In this document: piece after piece, positions 44,587 to 53,651 of the stretch
Layout: every line of letters starts with the position of its first letter
How positions within the stretch are numbered: position 1 is the stretch's first letter
Assembly (NCBI RefSeq): GCF_000368085.1
Contig: NZ_KB849239.1
Span: 2,060,389 to 2,124,388, forward strand
Direction of reading: 5' to 3'
From: Acinetobacter nosocomialis NIPH 2119
Lineage (GTDB): Bacteria > Pseudomonadota > Gammaproteobacteria > Pseudomonadales > Moraxellaceae
Length of the DNA stretch: 64,000 nucleotides
Position numbers and translations under genes: made by a program
The notes under the pieces: model-generated
Database searches by the model: none
Told to the model about the DNA's origin: nothing
What the model saw: only the letters and a program-made list of their open reading frames with translations

Positions 44587-45006
44587 TTATTCAACTCTAA
44601 TGATTTTACCAAATTCATCATGGTGAACGACCGTAATTTTTTGGCTACGGCCCTGTTCAATTTCTTGTTCTGGCAAATCAAAGTAACGTGCATAATCATC
44701 TGTCTGTTTCATGTTAAGTGCACTACCCCCAACACGGCGTTCAGGCAACACATGACTCCAGAGCAGCAAGCCAATTGCACAAGCAATCAGAGCAGTAATG
44801 CCATGTTCAATTCCTACACCAAAAGCACTAAACACACGATGTACTAAATGAGTTTTTTGGAGCTCTGCCAATACCCAAATAAATACAAACGGACGCCACA
44901 ACAACAACCAACCGCCCCACATCATGGCTGTGCTTGTTGTAGAAACATAGCGTTTGTGCCATGGTAGTTGACGACGTAAATCAATAATCAACGAATTTGT
45001 CTTCAT
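44587..45006 (-). CDS. pgaD: PNAG synthesis accessory protein PgaD
   Basis: A 139-aa inner-membrane protein with two hydrophobic helices (around residues 28-50 and 70-90) and a short C-terminal polar tail. PgaD pairs with the glycosyltransferase PgaC for c-di-GMP-stimulated export of poly-N-acetylglucosamine, a biofilm polysaccharide. Identification rests on size, topology, the R-R-Q-L-P-W-H-K-R segment and position after pgaC (86-bp gap). It is the last gene of the run. Confidence 0.82.
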   Translation of the reverse strand: MKTNSLIIDLRRQLPWHKRYVSTTSTAMMWGGWLLLWRPFVFIWVLAELQKTHLVHRVFSAFGVGIEHGITALIACAIGLLLWSHVLPERRVGGSALNMKQTDDYARYFDLPEQEIEQGRSQKITVVHHDEFGKIIRVE

Positions 45007-45092
45007 TTCTCTTTACCTAACGAAGTGCTGCGGTTTTTCCCCAGACATCAATACAGCACGATCTTTAAAATCTCATGACTCTTGCATTTCAT

Positions 45093-46349
45093 CTAACGAA
45101 TGCCCCGATCCGGGCTCACCCAACGTGCTCGTTTCTCATCTCCACGTCGTAAGACCTTTGGAAATGCCACAATGGTTGCCGAAATGGTGATTAGCCAAAA
45201 GACCAATGGATACCAGATCATCCAGAAATAATTTTTTCCTAGATGCGGTTCATAGCGACTATCCATCCATTTGCTTAAAGCAAACTGAATTAGACAGGTT
45301 GCCCCCAATAAAATACCGCTACCATACGGTAAAAATGGGGAACTCACAACGGCTAAAGCAGGGATTGGTAAAATAAAATGTACCAACCACAATAAAGCCA
45401 TTGCCAGCATTAAATATGACCATACTAAAGTTAAGCAAAGCTCAAACATTAGAGGCCATAAAAAATTCAATTTTGGTTTGGTGAACACATCAATGTTTTT
45501 AATTAAAACCTGTGCTCCACCCATTGCCCAACGTAAACGCTGTTTCCATAAACCATTTAAAGTTTCAGGCATCAAAATCCAAACCAAGGCATTCGGTTCA
45601 AAACGAATGTCCCAGCCTGCACGCTGCAACTTCCAAGTAATGTCGATGTCTTCAGTCAACATATTTGGTGACCAATAATCGACTTGATGAACAGCACTTT
45701 TACGGAAAGCTGTAATTACACCAGACACTGTAAATAAACGACCAAATGTACGCTGTGCACGTTTAATCATTCCCACAATCGAAGAAAACTCACCGACTTG
45801 AATACGGCCTAACAAAGTTGAACGCGTACGTATACGTGGGTTTCCAGTTACAGCTGCAACCGTTGGGTTCTGAAGAAAATGACGAATCATCCATTTTGCT
45901 GCATGTGGGTCAAGCAAAGCATCACCATCGATACCAATTAAAAATTCGGCATCGGTCATCAGGCTACCCGCCTGTAGTCCCATCGCTTTTCCTTGGTTTT
46001 GTGCAAGGTGAACAACACGAAGTTTTTCGTATTGTTCAGCTAAACGATCGAGCACTTCACCCGTATTATCCGAACTGCCATCATTAATCGCAATGACTTC
46101 AAAATTTGGATAATCCAGTTTTAAAGCATGGCTAATGGTTTCCTCTGCATTATCACCTTCGTTAAAGCAAGGGATGAGTACAGCAACTTTCGGATAGTTT
46201 TCTAATGGAGCGGGTTGATCATAAGGTGGAGCCTTACGTTCCTTCCAATAGAAAATGATCGCACCAATCATCCATAGATATGACATAAACAATGGATAAT
46301 AAAAAACGAATTTTAGGGCGTGCGACCATATTGCAGCAAAGATTGTCAT
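45093..46349 (-). CDS. pgaC: PNAG synthase PgaC (GT2 glycosyltransferase)
   Basis: 418 aa. It polymerises UDP-GlcNAc to poly-beta-1,6-GlcNAc at the inner membrane. Membrane helices lie at the N-terminus and at about 290-400; between them is a processive GT2 domain with A-I-N-D-G-S-S-D (first Asp), G-I-D-G-D-A (DxD), T-E-D-I-D (catalytic base) and the Q-R-L-R-W processivity motif. It starts 13 bp after pgaB. No adjacent diguanylate cyclase or pgaA was found. Confidence 0.92.
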   Translation of the reverse strand: MTIFAAIWSHALKFVFYYPLFMSYLWMIGAIIFYWKERKAPPYDQPAPLENYPKVAVLIPCFNEGDNAEETISHALKLDYPNFEVIAINDGSSDNTGEVLDRLAEQYEKLRVVHLAQNQGKAMGLQAGSLMTDAEFLIGIDGDALLDPHAAKWMIRHFLQNPTVAAVTGNPRIRTRSTLLGRIQVGEFSSIVGMIKRAQRTFGRLFTVSGVITAFRKSAVHQVDYWSPNMLTEDIDITWKLQRAGWDIRFEPNALVWILMPETLNGLWKQRLRWAMGGAQVLIKNIDVFTKPKLNFLWPLMFELCLTLVWSYLMLAMALLWLVHFILPIPALAVVSSPFLPYGSGILLGATCLIQFALSKWMDSRYEPHLGKNYFWMIWYPLVFWLITISATIVAFPKVLRRGDEKRARWVSPDRGIR

Positions 46350-46362
46350 GTTTCAGCCTCGT

Positions 46363-48357
46363 CTATGGCACAAGACGAGATGACTTTTCAGCAAATGCTT
46401 TATGCATTACGTTCACGTCCGGATGATCTTTAATTGGGTCATCTGGATAGTATGCAACATGCATTGCACCTTGTTCATAGAGAGAATGAATCGTCGCAGC
46501 CATTTCAGTTGAAGGTACCTTTTCGTTATTACGCCAGTTTGTTGCCTGTAGCTCAAAAACTGTTTTCTTAATGCCATTTGGATATTTTTTCACGCGATCA
46601 ACCATATCTTTATAGAATTGATCTGGATTTTTCACTTGCTCCATATAAGGCATCGCCATAATAGCAGTAAAATCATAACGGTTTAATGACTCTTCAAGTG
46701 ACTGAGAGTACCAATTTTCCGCATATGGTTTTAAAGCCACTTGCGCATATAAATTACGTGCTGTTAACAGGAACGGTTCATATTGACGAACCTCATCAAC
46801 AAGCTGCATTGCAAAATCATCTAAATATCTTGTTTTAAATGCAGTCCACTTTTGCAAATCTTCGTCATTCGCACGAATTTTTGCCAAGTCTGTTGGTAAG
46901 CCTTGTTTTGCATAAGCTTTTAAAGCATCTGGACTTGCATCTTCATAATCAGACAAGGTCACATCGTCATGGAATAAAATTCCATTAAAAGACGATGATT
47001 TTGCTAAATCTTCATATATTTCACGGATAGTTTGACGCGCTTCTGGTGAAAAAGGACTTAAACGAATGTATCCCATATTGAGGTGTCCACTCGTCTTATC
47101 CTGTTGGGTCACAACCAAGTCTTTTGATACTGGATCAGTTTTTGGTAGTTCCCATGCCAATAATGGCATCCACGCATAAATACGGCTTACAGGAGTACGT
47201 GTTTGAATTTGCCATGCAACACGGTTGAATAAATCAGCACGCATAGGAATATGTCGATTTGGGAAGTATACCATATCGGCAGAACCATTCGCATCTGCAT
47301 CAGAGAAAGCCTGCAAATAAACTGTATTTACACCCATTGCATTAATACGGTCGAGTAAATTACCTAAATTACGCTCTTGCTGTTGCGGATCTGGATCATA
47401 AATATAGTCGAGATCCACATGCATGATTTTTTGCGGTCGATTATTATCCGTTAAATTTAACTCACGATTTTTAATTTCTTGAGCTAAATCATTCGTGCTC
47501 ATTCCACCCTCTACCAAAATACGACTCATATTTTGTAGAGACTGTTTTGCATGATCTGCCCCATCATCAAGTGTGATAGTAATTGGCATACCAAGCTTTT
47601 TAGCAATTTGAACAGTTTGCATATTATAGCGACCATATGGCCACACCATAATACGTGGTGAACGTATACCATGTTCTTTAAGCAACTGATTATTCTTTTT
47701 TAAATCATTATAAATTCGGGCCTGATATTGGCTGTCATTTTCATACGTTTTAGTTTTTACATCATAAAAACGAGTTGTCGCCGCAGGTTCAGAGTTGCCT
47801 TGAGGGTTACCAGTAATACCACGGTGTAAATGATAGCTGTGGCTTGCAATTTCAACAAAACCGCTGTCTTGCATTTCTTTAAGTTCAGGCCAGCTTAAGA
47901 TTTTATCACGTGAAATTTCTTCGCCAGAAAAATCTACTTTTTGATTTGCTTTTGGCTCTAGCCATGAACCGACAACAGCAAGCACTACCGGGATTTTTTT
48001 AGCCTTAATAACTGGATAGGCATTTTGATAAAAAGACTGATAACCATCATCTACGGTTAATAAAACTGGTTTGGTCGGCAGTGCAGCTTTGCCCTGATGA
48101 GCACGAATCAACTGATCTACAGTAATAAAATGGAAACCATTTTTTTGCAGCCAATCGATATGCTCACCAAATTGTTTTGTGGTCACTGCATATTGAGGAA
48201 TTAAGGCATTTTTAGTATCGGTAATTTCATGATAGCCAATAACAGTAAGTTCTGAAGCATCTATTTTAGGAGGCTTAGCTAGTGCCATACCTGACAAGCC
48301 TGCTAAAGCTAAGCCAAGCGTTAGATTCAACAAAGGAGATGCAAAACGGGTAATCAT
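46363..48357 (-). CDS. pgaB: PNAG N-deacetylase/hydrolase PgaB
   Basis: 664 aa with a signal peptide ending near M-A-L-A-K. Two domains: a polysaccharide deacetylase (about 35-280) with T-V-D-D-G-Y and S-H-S-Y-H-L-H-R metal/catalytic segments, and a C-terminal glycoside-hydrolase-like domain (about 310-650) beginning D-L-D-Y-I-Y-D-P-D-P. The length matches E. coli PgaB (672 aa), so both halves are intact. No lipobox Cys is seen. Frame starts with TTG at 48378; the ATG at 48357 is preferred. Upstream, where pgaA should be, there is only a short non-coding region and an FKBP gene. Confidence 0.92.
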   Translation of the reverse strand: MITRFASPLLNLTLGLALAGLSGMALAKPPKIDASELTVIGYHEITDTKNALIPQYAVTTKQFGEHIDWLQKNGFHFITVDQLIRAHQGKAALPTKPVLLTVDDGYQSFYQNAYPVIKAKKIPVVLAVVGSWLEPKANQKVDFSGEEISRDKILSWPELKEMQDSGFVEIASHSYHLHRGITGNPQGNSEPAATTRFYDVKTKTYENDSQYQARIYNDLKKNNQLLKEHGIRSPRIMVWPYGRYNMQTVQIAKKLGMPITITLDDGADHAKQSLQNMSRILVEGGMSTNDLAQEIKNRELNLTDNNRPQKIMHVDLDYIYDPDPQQQERNLGNLLDRINAMGVNTVYLQAFSDADANGSADMVYFPNRHIPMRADLFNRVAWQIQTRTPVSRIYAWMPLLAWELPKTDPVSKDLVVTQQDKTSGHLNMGYIRLSPFSPEARQTIREIYEDLAKSSSFNGILFHDDVTLSDYEDASPDALKAYAKQGLPTDLAKIRANDEDLQKWTAFKTRYLDDFAMQLVDEVRQYEPFLLTARNLYAQVALKPYAENWYSQSLEESLNRYDFTAIMAMPYMEQVKNPDQFYKDMVDRVKKYPNGIKKTVFELQATNWRNNEKVPSTEMAATIHSLYEQGAMHVAYYPDDPIKDHPDVNVMHKAFAEKSSRLVP

Positions 48358-48404
48358 GAAATAGCGTCTCAATAGCAATATAGATTATTTATGTGAAATT
48401 TAAA

Positions 48405-48441
48405 CTTAAGAACTAAAACTCTTATTTATTTAGTTCTTAAG
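48405..48441. promoter_or_regulatory. Perfect 13-bp hairpin in the pgaB leader
   Basis: CTTAAGAACTAAA (48405-48417) pairs with TTTAGTTCTTAAG (48429-48441) around an 11-nt loop. A second smaller hairpin AAACTG/CAGTTT (48445-48450 with 48462-48467) follows. It lies 48 bp before the pgaB ATG and about 150 bp after the FKBP stop; no strong T-run. It may be a leader structure, operator or weak terminator. Confidence 0.45.
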
Positions 48442-48593
48442 CTCAAACTGCCCCAAAAGAACAGTTTTTCAGTTCACCTTTATAATGAAATAAACTGAAA
48501 ATAATCTTAAATATTCAAAAAGCTAAAATATAAATAACGAATATATTCATATTTAAAGCTTATATAAAAAAATCAAACGGTAAAATTTTGATT

Positions 48594-48935
48594 TCATTCA
48601 TCACGAGTTTTTACATCAAACAATTCAATTTTAAAAATCAAGTTTGAGTTTGCCGGAATAATTTTACCCATTTTGCGTTCGCCATAAGCCAAATGCGCAG
48701 GAACAATAAGTTTACGTTTACCACCAACTTTCATTCCCATGATGCCTTGGTCCCAACCTTTAATCACACGGCCTGTACCAATGACACATTCGAAATAATT
48801 TCCGCGATCAATAGAAGAGTCAAATTTAGTACCATCTTCTAACCACCCTGTATAGTGAGTGGTAATCAAGGCACCTTTAACAGCTTCTTTACCTTCGCCT
48901 ACTTTTAAATCGATAATTTCTAATTCAGTGATCAT
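48594..48935 (-). CDS. FKBP-type peptidyl-prolyl cis-trans isomerase
   Basis: A single-domain 113-aa FKBP that speeds proline isomerisation, probably in the cytoplasm because there is no signal peptide. The core motifs are present: H-Y-T-G-W-L-E-D-G-T-K-F-D-S-S, G-W-D-Q-G-I-M-G-M-K-V-G-G-K-R, and L-A-Y-G-E-R with the closing L-I-F-K-I-E-L-F-D-V. This is nearly the minimal length of FKBP12-like proteins. It stands alone between yaeQ and pgaB. Confidence 0.9.
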   Translation of the reverse strand: MITELEIIDLKVGEGKEAVKGALITTHYTGWLEDGTKFDSSIDRGNYFECVIGTGRVIKGWDQGIMGMKVGGKRKLIVPAHLAYGERKMGKIIPANSNLIFKIELFDVKTRDE

Positions 48936-49022
48936 AACATTTCCGTTTCATTTAATTTCACAGCTCAGACTCAATCTTTAGTCTAGCAAGTGAAGTTGTA
49001 AAATTTGTTGCGCTTTTCAGTT

Positions 49023-49553
49023 TTACTGTAATTGTGTCCACACCACATTTGCTTGGCCCTTGTCACTTAACAAAGTCCATTCGTTATCCATAACATTTAA
49101 CTGTAGCTGCATCGTACGTTCACAAAGTTGTTCTAACTCTGCTGTACTTTCAGGCGCGATTTGCCATACCTGAACATTACCCAGTGTTTTAATTTTACTG
49201 TTTCTCTTCCACCAGTCTTCGACTTGGGAACCATAGGCAACAATTGCCACAGTTTTACAACGGGCACTCGCTTTTCTGACTTTATCTTCAGATGGTAAAC
49301 CAACTTCAATCCAGGTTTCTAACTGCCCTGTTAAGTCTTTTTGCCAAAGTGCCGGCTCATCGGTTTCAAAAAGGTCTTTGGTGAATTCAAGACTATCGCT
49401 GGCAAAGCGTGCAAATGCCATAACACGAACCATTAATCGTTCTAAAGTTTCTGAAGGATGCAAGGCAAGAGTCAATTGATAATCGCCATAAATATGGTCA
49501 TCCATATTGGCAATATTCAAGTCTGCCTTATAAATTGTTGCTTTAAGCGCCAT
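49023..49553 (-). CDS. YaeQ family protein
   Basis: 176 aa, starting M-A-L-K-A-T-I-Y-K-A-D-L and containing L-A-L-H-P-S-E-T, W-I-E-V-G-L-P and V-A-Y-G-S-Q-V-E-D-W-W segments, all typical of YaeQ. YaeQ has a PD-(D/E)XK nuclease-like fold by structure; its role is unclear (a suppressor of rfaH defects in E. coli was reported). The longer frame begins with TTG; the ATG at 49553 is chosen because the conserved N-terminus begins there. Downstream comes FKBP, 87 bp away. Confidence 0.88.
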   Translation of the reverse strand: MALKATIYKADLNIANMDDHIYGDYQLTLALHPSETLERLMVRVMAFARFASDSLEFTKDLFETDEPALWQKDLTGQLETWIEVGLPSEDKVRKASARCKTVAIVAYGSQVEDWWKRNSKIKTLGNVQVWQIAPESTAELEQLCERTMQLQLNVMDNEWTLLSDKGQANVVWTQLQ

Positions 49554-49742
49554 AGTTGAGATGTCCAAAAATTTGGCGCTAAGAATACTCGATTTTAATT
49601 AAAAAATTATAGAAAAAACTCAGTAATACAAAACTTCTTTCATGCTTCATTTGCATCTTATTCCAAAACAGCCGAGTACTTACAAAGTTGGCGGGCTTTT
49701 TGCTTTAAAGGGGTGTATTCCTCTCTTTTGATTTGATGACTT

Positions 49743-51005
49743 ATGTGGCAAAAACTTAAACGTAGTTTATTTCTACAAGTCCTTTGCGCTCTCTTCCTTG
49801 GTATTGCAGTGGGTCTTGCTTTTCATGATTTCTCCCTAGCTTTAAAACCTCTTGGTGATGGTTTTATTTCTCTCATTAAAATGTTGATTGCTCCAATTGT
49901 ATTCTGTGTAGTAGTACTGGGAATCTATGGTGCAAACGATATTAAAAAAATGGGCAAAGTCGGTGCAAAAACCATTCTTTATTTTGAAGTAGTCACCAGT
50001 ATTGCTTTAATTTTGGGAATTATTGTTGCTTATGTCTTTAAACCGGGCGTCGGCATGAATATTGATATTAGCCATTTAGACGCTAAAGATTTAAGTACCT
50101 ATACCGACCGTGCTCACGACATGCATACGGGTTCGGACTTTCTGCTTAATATTATTCCTAAAACATTTACGGCTGCTTTTGCCAACGGCGATATTTTACA
50201 GATTTTACTCATTGCGATTTTGTTTGGTGTTTCTCTCCTTTTAATTCCTAAACATTTAGCAGAACTGGTACGTCAGGCACTTGAAGCTTTTTCTGAAGTT
50301 TTCTTTAAAATTATGGGACTGATTATTCGCCTAGCTCCAATTGGTGTATTCGGTTCAGTTGCCTATACCACTGCAAAATTTGGATCAGATTCACTCCTGC
50401 AACTCGGTTATCTGGTTTTACTCTTTTATGCAACCTGCATTTTATTTGTTGTGATTGTTTTAGGTTCAATTCTAAAGCTTACCGGCCTGAACATTTTCAA
50501 GTTTGTGGGTTATTTTAAGGATGAGCTCGCGATTGTTTTAGGTACTGCTTCTTCTGACTCGGTACTTCCTCAAGTCATGAAAAAGCTTAAAAACCTAGGT
50601 ATTAAAGATTCAACAGTCGGTCTGGTCATCCCAACCGGTTATTCTTTTAATTTAGATGGCTTTTCAATTTACTTAACTCTAGGGGTGATCTTTATTGCAC
50701 AGGCCTGCAATATCGATCTTTCTATGCATGACTTGTTGGCTATTTTGCTGGTTTCACTCATTACCTCTAAAGGCGCACACGGTATTCCGGGATCTGCCTT
50801 AGTGATTCTTGCTGCAACACTTTCAGTCATTCCAAGCTTACCTGCAATTGGTTTAGTACTTTTACTGTCTGTAGACTGGTTTATCGGAATTATCCGTGCC
50901 TGTACCAACCTCATTGGTAACTGTGTTGCGACCGTAGTCATTGCCCATTGGGAAAAAGACATCGACCATGCACAAGCAAAACAAGTACTTGATATAAAAA
51001 ATTGA
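49743..51005 (+). CDS. dctA: Dicarboxylate/amino acid:cation symporter (DAACS family)
   Basis: 420 aa. An inner-membrane Na+/H+-coupled carrier for C4-dicarboxylates or glutamate/aspartate. Recognised from eight hydrophobic helices, the serine-rich reentrant loop L-G-T-A-S-S-D-S-V-L-P and the helix 7 and 8 motifs G-Y-S-F-N-L-D-G and later R-A-C-T-N-L-I-G-N. The D-S-V-L-P and S-F-N-L-D-G forms fit DctA-type dicarboxylate carriers, though glutamate carriers are close. It is separated from yaeQ by a divergent spacer of about 190 bp. Substrate is not certain. Confidence 0.87.
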   Translation: MWQKLKRSLFLQVLCALFLGIAVGLAFHDFSLALKPLGDGFISLIKMLIAPIVFCVVVLGIYGANDIKKMGKVGAKTILYFEVVTSIALILGIIVAYVFKPGVGMNIDISHLDAKDLSTYTDRAHDMHTGSDFLLNIIPKTFTAAFANGDILQILLIAILFGVSLLLIPKHLAELVRQALEAFSEVFFKIMGLIIRLAPIGVFGSVAYTTAKFGSDSLLQLGYLVLLFYATCILFVVIVLGSILKLTGLNIFKFVGYFKDELAIVLGTASSDSVLPQVMKKLKNLGIKDSTVGLVIPTGYSFNLDGFSIYLTLGVIFIAQACNIDLSMHDLLAILLVSLITSKGAHGIPGSALVILAATLSVIPSLPAIGLVLLLSVDWFIGIIRACTNLIGNCVATVVIAHWEKDIDHAQAKQVLDIKN

Positions 51006-51015
51006 ATTTCTTATG

Positions 51016-51045
51016 GAGAATATTGAAGTATCTTTTCAATATTCT
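51016..51045. terminator. Weak hairpin between dctA and the COG0523 gene
   Basis: 12-bp stem GAGAATATTGAA/TTCAATATTCTC with 7-nt loop between convergent stops, but no clear T-run after it on either strand. Confidence 0.45.
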
Positions 51046-52044
51046 CTATTCAGCAATTCTGCAGTCTAATAATTCAGATTCAAAGGCCAGCCAGTCGTGG
51101 TCATGTTGACTAATCATTTCAATACGATTATCAATCCCTTCTTCACCAGACTTATAGTTAAACTGTTCAGGATTAAAGTTAAAGGTCTTCCATCCCTGAT
51201 CTGTATTAAAAATTCCTTTAATACGTAGCCAGTCTTTCTGTGCACATAACACATCGAGCAGAGCATAAAATTCAAATTTCCAACGTTTAGGTAATTTCCA
51301 ACCCGCCACAATATAACCTTGTGCCGACTCAACATAGTGATATGGCAATTGATGAATTTCTTTACCAACTTCAGCTTCGGTCATTTGTTTTTGAAGCTTC
51401 AGTAAAGGTTGTATAGAGCGTGCAGTTAAACGAGCAGGCACATCAATTTGTGCTAGTTCAAGTAGACCATGCTCGGTCTTTAGCCATTGCTGCTGATAAG
51501 GCTGGTATTCTTCTTTAAGCTCAACCAGTGCCTGTTCATCTTCAAAAGTCATGGTGTCAGCATGAGAGACCACTACAATTTGTGCAGCCTTTAACTGATC
51601 TTCATACAGATTTTGTTTAACCCAATTGGTGTCATGCAAACGGCTACCATCGACAACTGTAACCAATGCACGCATAGCCAAGCTGTTTTGCCAATGCGGT
51701 TCGGTTAACTGATCAAATAATTGCGAAGGGTGCCCAAGCCCAGTAGGTTCAATAAAAAGTCGGTCTGGCTTTTGTTCACTTAACAAGCGAGCCAAAGCAA
51801 TATGCATTGGGAGTTGACTACTACAGCATAAACAGCCGCCCAATAATTCCTTTACTGCATAGCCCTGATCTTGTGGTAAGAGCTGTTGATCAACTCCAAT
51901 TTGCCCAAACTCATTCATTAAGACCGCCCACACTTCATTTTTGGGTTTTTGACTTAACAAATGCTGCAATAACGTCGTTTTCCCTGCCCCTAAAAACCCT
52001 GAAATAATATGGGTAGGAACAGTTTTTTGGGCAAAAATTTTCAC
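51046..52044 (-). CDS. CobW/COG0523 family GTP-binding metallochaperone-like protein
   Basis: 332 aa. Walker A is G-F-L-G-A-G-K-T-T near residue 17, the metal-binding C-L-C-C motif lies in G-G-C-L-C-C near residue 72, and E-P-T-G and S-H-A-D motifs follow. The C-terminal CobW_C domain (about 230-320) contains two His. Members insert or chaperone zinc, cobalt or iron for client proteins. No zinc-regulated (Zur) neighbour or cobalamin gene is seen, so the metal is undetermined. It ends convergent to dctA. Confidence 0.87.
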   Translation of the reverse strand: MKIFAQKTVPTHIISGFLGAGKTTLLQHLLSQKPKNEVWAVLMNEFGQIGVDQQLLPQDQGYAVKELLGGCLCCSSQLPMHIALARLLSEQKPDRLFIEPTGLGHPSQLFDQLTEPHWQNSLAMRALVTVVDGSRLHDTNWVKQNLYEDQLKAAQIVVVSHADTMTFEDEQALVELKEEYQPYQQQWLKTEHGLLELAQIDVPARLTARSIQPLLKLQKQMTEAEVGKEIHQLPYHYVESAQGYIVAGWKLPKRWKFEFYALLDVLCAQKDWLRIKGIFNTDQGWKTFNFNPEQFNYKSGEEGIDNRIEMISQHDHDWLAFESELLDCRIAE

Positions 52045-52546
52045 AGGTGGCTCAAATCAACAAGGTTTAAAAACTAAAAAAGGTATATCACTGTTTAACT
52101 ACTATGAAAATGTTTTTTCATTTTGAAGCTATAGTTTTCAATTATCCGGCTAAAACAACCTTTATGTGACATAAATCTCATCAATTATTTAAATTAACTT
52201 TAGATAAAAAAGAATTAAACGGAATATTCTATTTATAGGCATTCATAATTCATGCCAGAGTGTTTTGTTTACGTAAACAATTTGGCTTTTTTTTACTCAA
52301 CAAGAAATATTCTTTCACATTTTTAGCGTTCAACTAGCGCTTTAATTTTACAGTAGACGCACATAAACGGCCCGTATATTTCATATTGTTAAGATAGGCG
52401 TAATAGATTGTTAAGTTAATTGATGTAATCCAAAGCTCGGCTTAGCATGTGTCCTAGCTTAGTCATTCAGCCATACATGTTTTATCTCCGTTAGGTTGAA
52501 CGATTAGGTTTGATTTATTTTTTAATGAATTTAAGGATGCCATAAA
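52045..52546. other. Divergent intergenic region with a palindrome at 52265-52280
   Basis: 502 bp without a convincing gene, between the COG0523 gene and the small exported protein. It holds the perfect 16-bp palindrome TTGTTTACGTAAACAA at 52265-52280, a shape typical of dimeric repressor sites. The following 260 bp would be promoter and a long leader of the 65-aa gene. No Zur consensus was recognised. Confidence 0.5.
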
Positions 52547-52744
52547 ATGAAATTAGCTAAAACTTTACTCGCTACTACCCTAGCTTTAACTGCTGCTTCA
52601 ACTTTTGCTGCTTCTAAACATGATAAAGTTCATGCTCCAGCAGAAGATAAAGTTGTAGTTTCAACTCAAGAACAAGCAAACACTGCAAATGCTGCATCTG
52701 AAGCGGTAGGTTCTGCTTCTGAAGCTGCTCCTGCTGCTCAATAA
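52547..52744 (+). CDS. Small exported Ala-rich protein (65 aa)
   Basis: Starts with a clear signal peptide (M-K-L-A-K-T-L-L-A, cleavage near S-T-F-A-A), leaving a mature peptide of about 44 residues. This has a Lys/His/Asp stretch followed by an Ala/Ser/Glu-rich tail (S-E-A-V-G-S-A-S-E-A-A), probably disordered or helical. A GGATGCC leader with AAGGA just upstream gives a good ribosome-binding site. It has its own hairpins downstream. Function unknown; similar short exported peptides are common in Acinetobacter. Confidence 0.7.
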   Translation: MKLAKTLLATTLALTAASTFAASKHDKVHAPAEDKVVVSTQEQANTANAASEAVGSASEAAPAAQ

Positions 52745-52817
52745 TTATCTCTGTACTCTCCTCCAAGCTCAGAGATAATTTTGCTGAAACGAAACAGGAA
52801 GTTGAATTTCAGTGAAT

Positions 52818-52856
52818 AAAAAAAGATCGAACCATGCTGCGGTTCGATCTTTTTTA
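52818..52856. terminator. Terminator between the 65-aa gene and the thioesterase gene
   Basis: 9-bp stem GATCGAACC/GGTTCGATC (52825-52833 with 52841-52849) flanked by A7 and T7, so it works in both directions. Another 11-bp inverted repeat, AATTATCTCTG/CAGAGATAATT (52743-52753 with 52770-52780), lies directly at the stop of the 65-aa gene. Confidence 0.9.
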
Positions 52857-52874
52857 TTTTAGTCGTTTTTCTTT

Positions 52875-53390
52875 TTAAGAAGTTTTCTTATACATGCTAC
52901 AAGAAGGATTATGATTTTCTTGTAGGCGTAATACCTTGCGGTGTTCTGCCGCTTCAAATCGACAGCGTTTCCACTCTGTATCGAGTTTTAATTGAGGCAC
53001 TTCACGAGGTTTACCATTCTCATCAACCGAAACCATCGTGAAATAACAGCTATTGGTGTGGCGCACGGTACGCTTTTGAATATTCTGTGCTTCTACACGA
53101 ATACCCACTTCCATTGAAGTACGGCCCACATGGTTGACACTCGCTAAAAATGTAACGAGTTCGCCCACATAAATCGGTTCTTTAAAATTTACTTTATCTA
53201 CAGACAACGTTACGACGTAGCTGCCTGAATAACGACTTGCACAAGCATAGGCCACTTGGTCTAGCAGCTTTAGAATTGTTCCACCATGAACATTACCTGA
53301 AAAATTTGCCATGTCCGGCGTCATTAAAACTGACATGGTTAATTCTGACTGATCATCAGTTACGGTTGTCATTTCATCTAATGTAGGCAT
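52875..53390 (-). CDS. Acyl-CoA thioesterase (YciA-like hotdog fold)
   Basis: 171 aa with a single hotdog domain (about 15-130): G-N-V-H-G-G-T-I-L-K-L-L-D-Q is the catalytic helix with its Asp, and V-D-K-V-N-F-K-E-P-I-Y-V-G the following strand. Such enzymes hydrolyse short- to medium-chain acyl-CoA. A Cys-containing C-terminal tail (residues 140-171) extends beyond the minimal YciA length. It is alone, bounded by terminators on both sides. Confidence 0.85.
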   Translation of the reverse strand: MPTLDEMTTVTDDQSELTMSVLMTPDMANFSGNVHGGTILKLLDQVAYACASRYSGSYVVTLSVDKVNFKEPIYVGELVTFLASVNHVGRTSMEVGIRVEAQNIQKRTVRHTNSCYFTMVSVDENGKPREVPQLKLDTEWKRCRFEAAEHRKVLRLQENHNPSCSMYKKTS

Positions 53391-53593
53391 GACTCAACTC
53401 TGTCTCAAACAAGCTCAGAAAACATTATGGTTGATAATTCACAAAAAAAACATGCTTAAATCCACTACATAGCATCGTATTTTTTAATATTGTTAATTCT
53501 TTTTTTGAACGAATATTTTTTAAACTATTATTTTTAATAATTTTTTAGTTTTTCTTAAATAAAAAGTTATTGAGCGGTCAAAAATAATCAAAA

Positions 53594-53634
53594 GATGCTA
53601 TGCCATTTTGTTCCATTTTAAATGACATAGCATC
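53594..53634 (-). terminator. Terminator downstream of marC
   Basis: On the minus strand a stem GATGCTATG/CATAGCATC, extended past one mismatch by CATTT/AAATG, is followed by TTTTGATTATTTTT. It lies 18 bp beyond the marC stop. Confidence 0.7.
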
Positions 53635-53651
53635 GTTTTATATGAGCCTGA

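Noticed and set aside
53467-53636. 12-bp repeat ACATAGCATCGT at 53467-53478 and 53625-53636
   Set aside because: Two copies and one inverted part exist, but one belongs to the marC terminator and there is no target duplication or further copy in view, so a mobile element is not supported.
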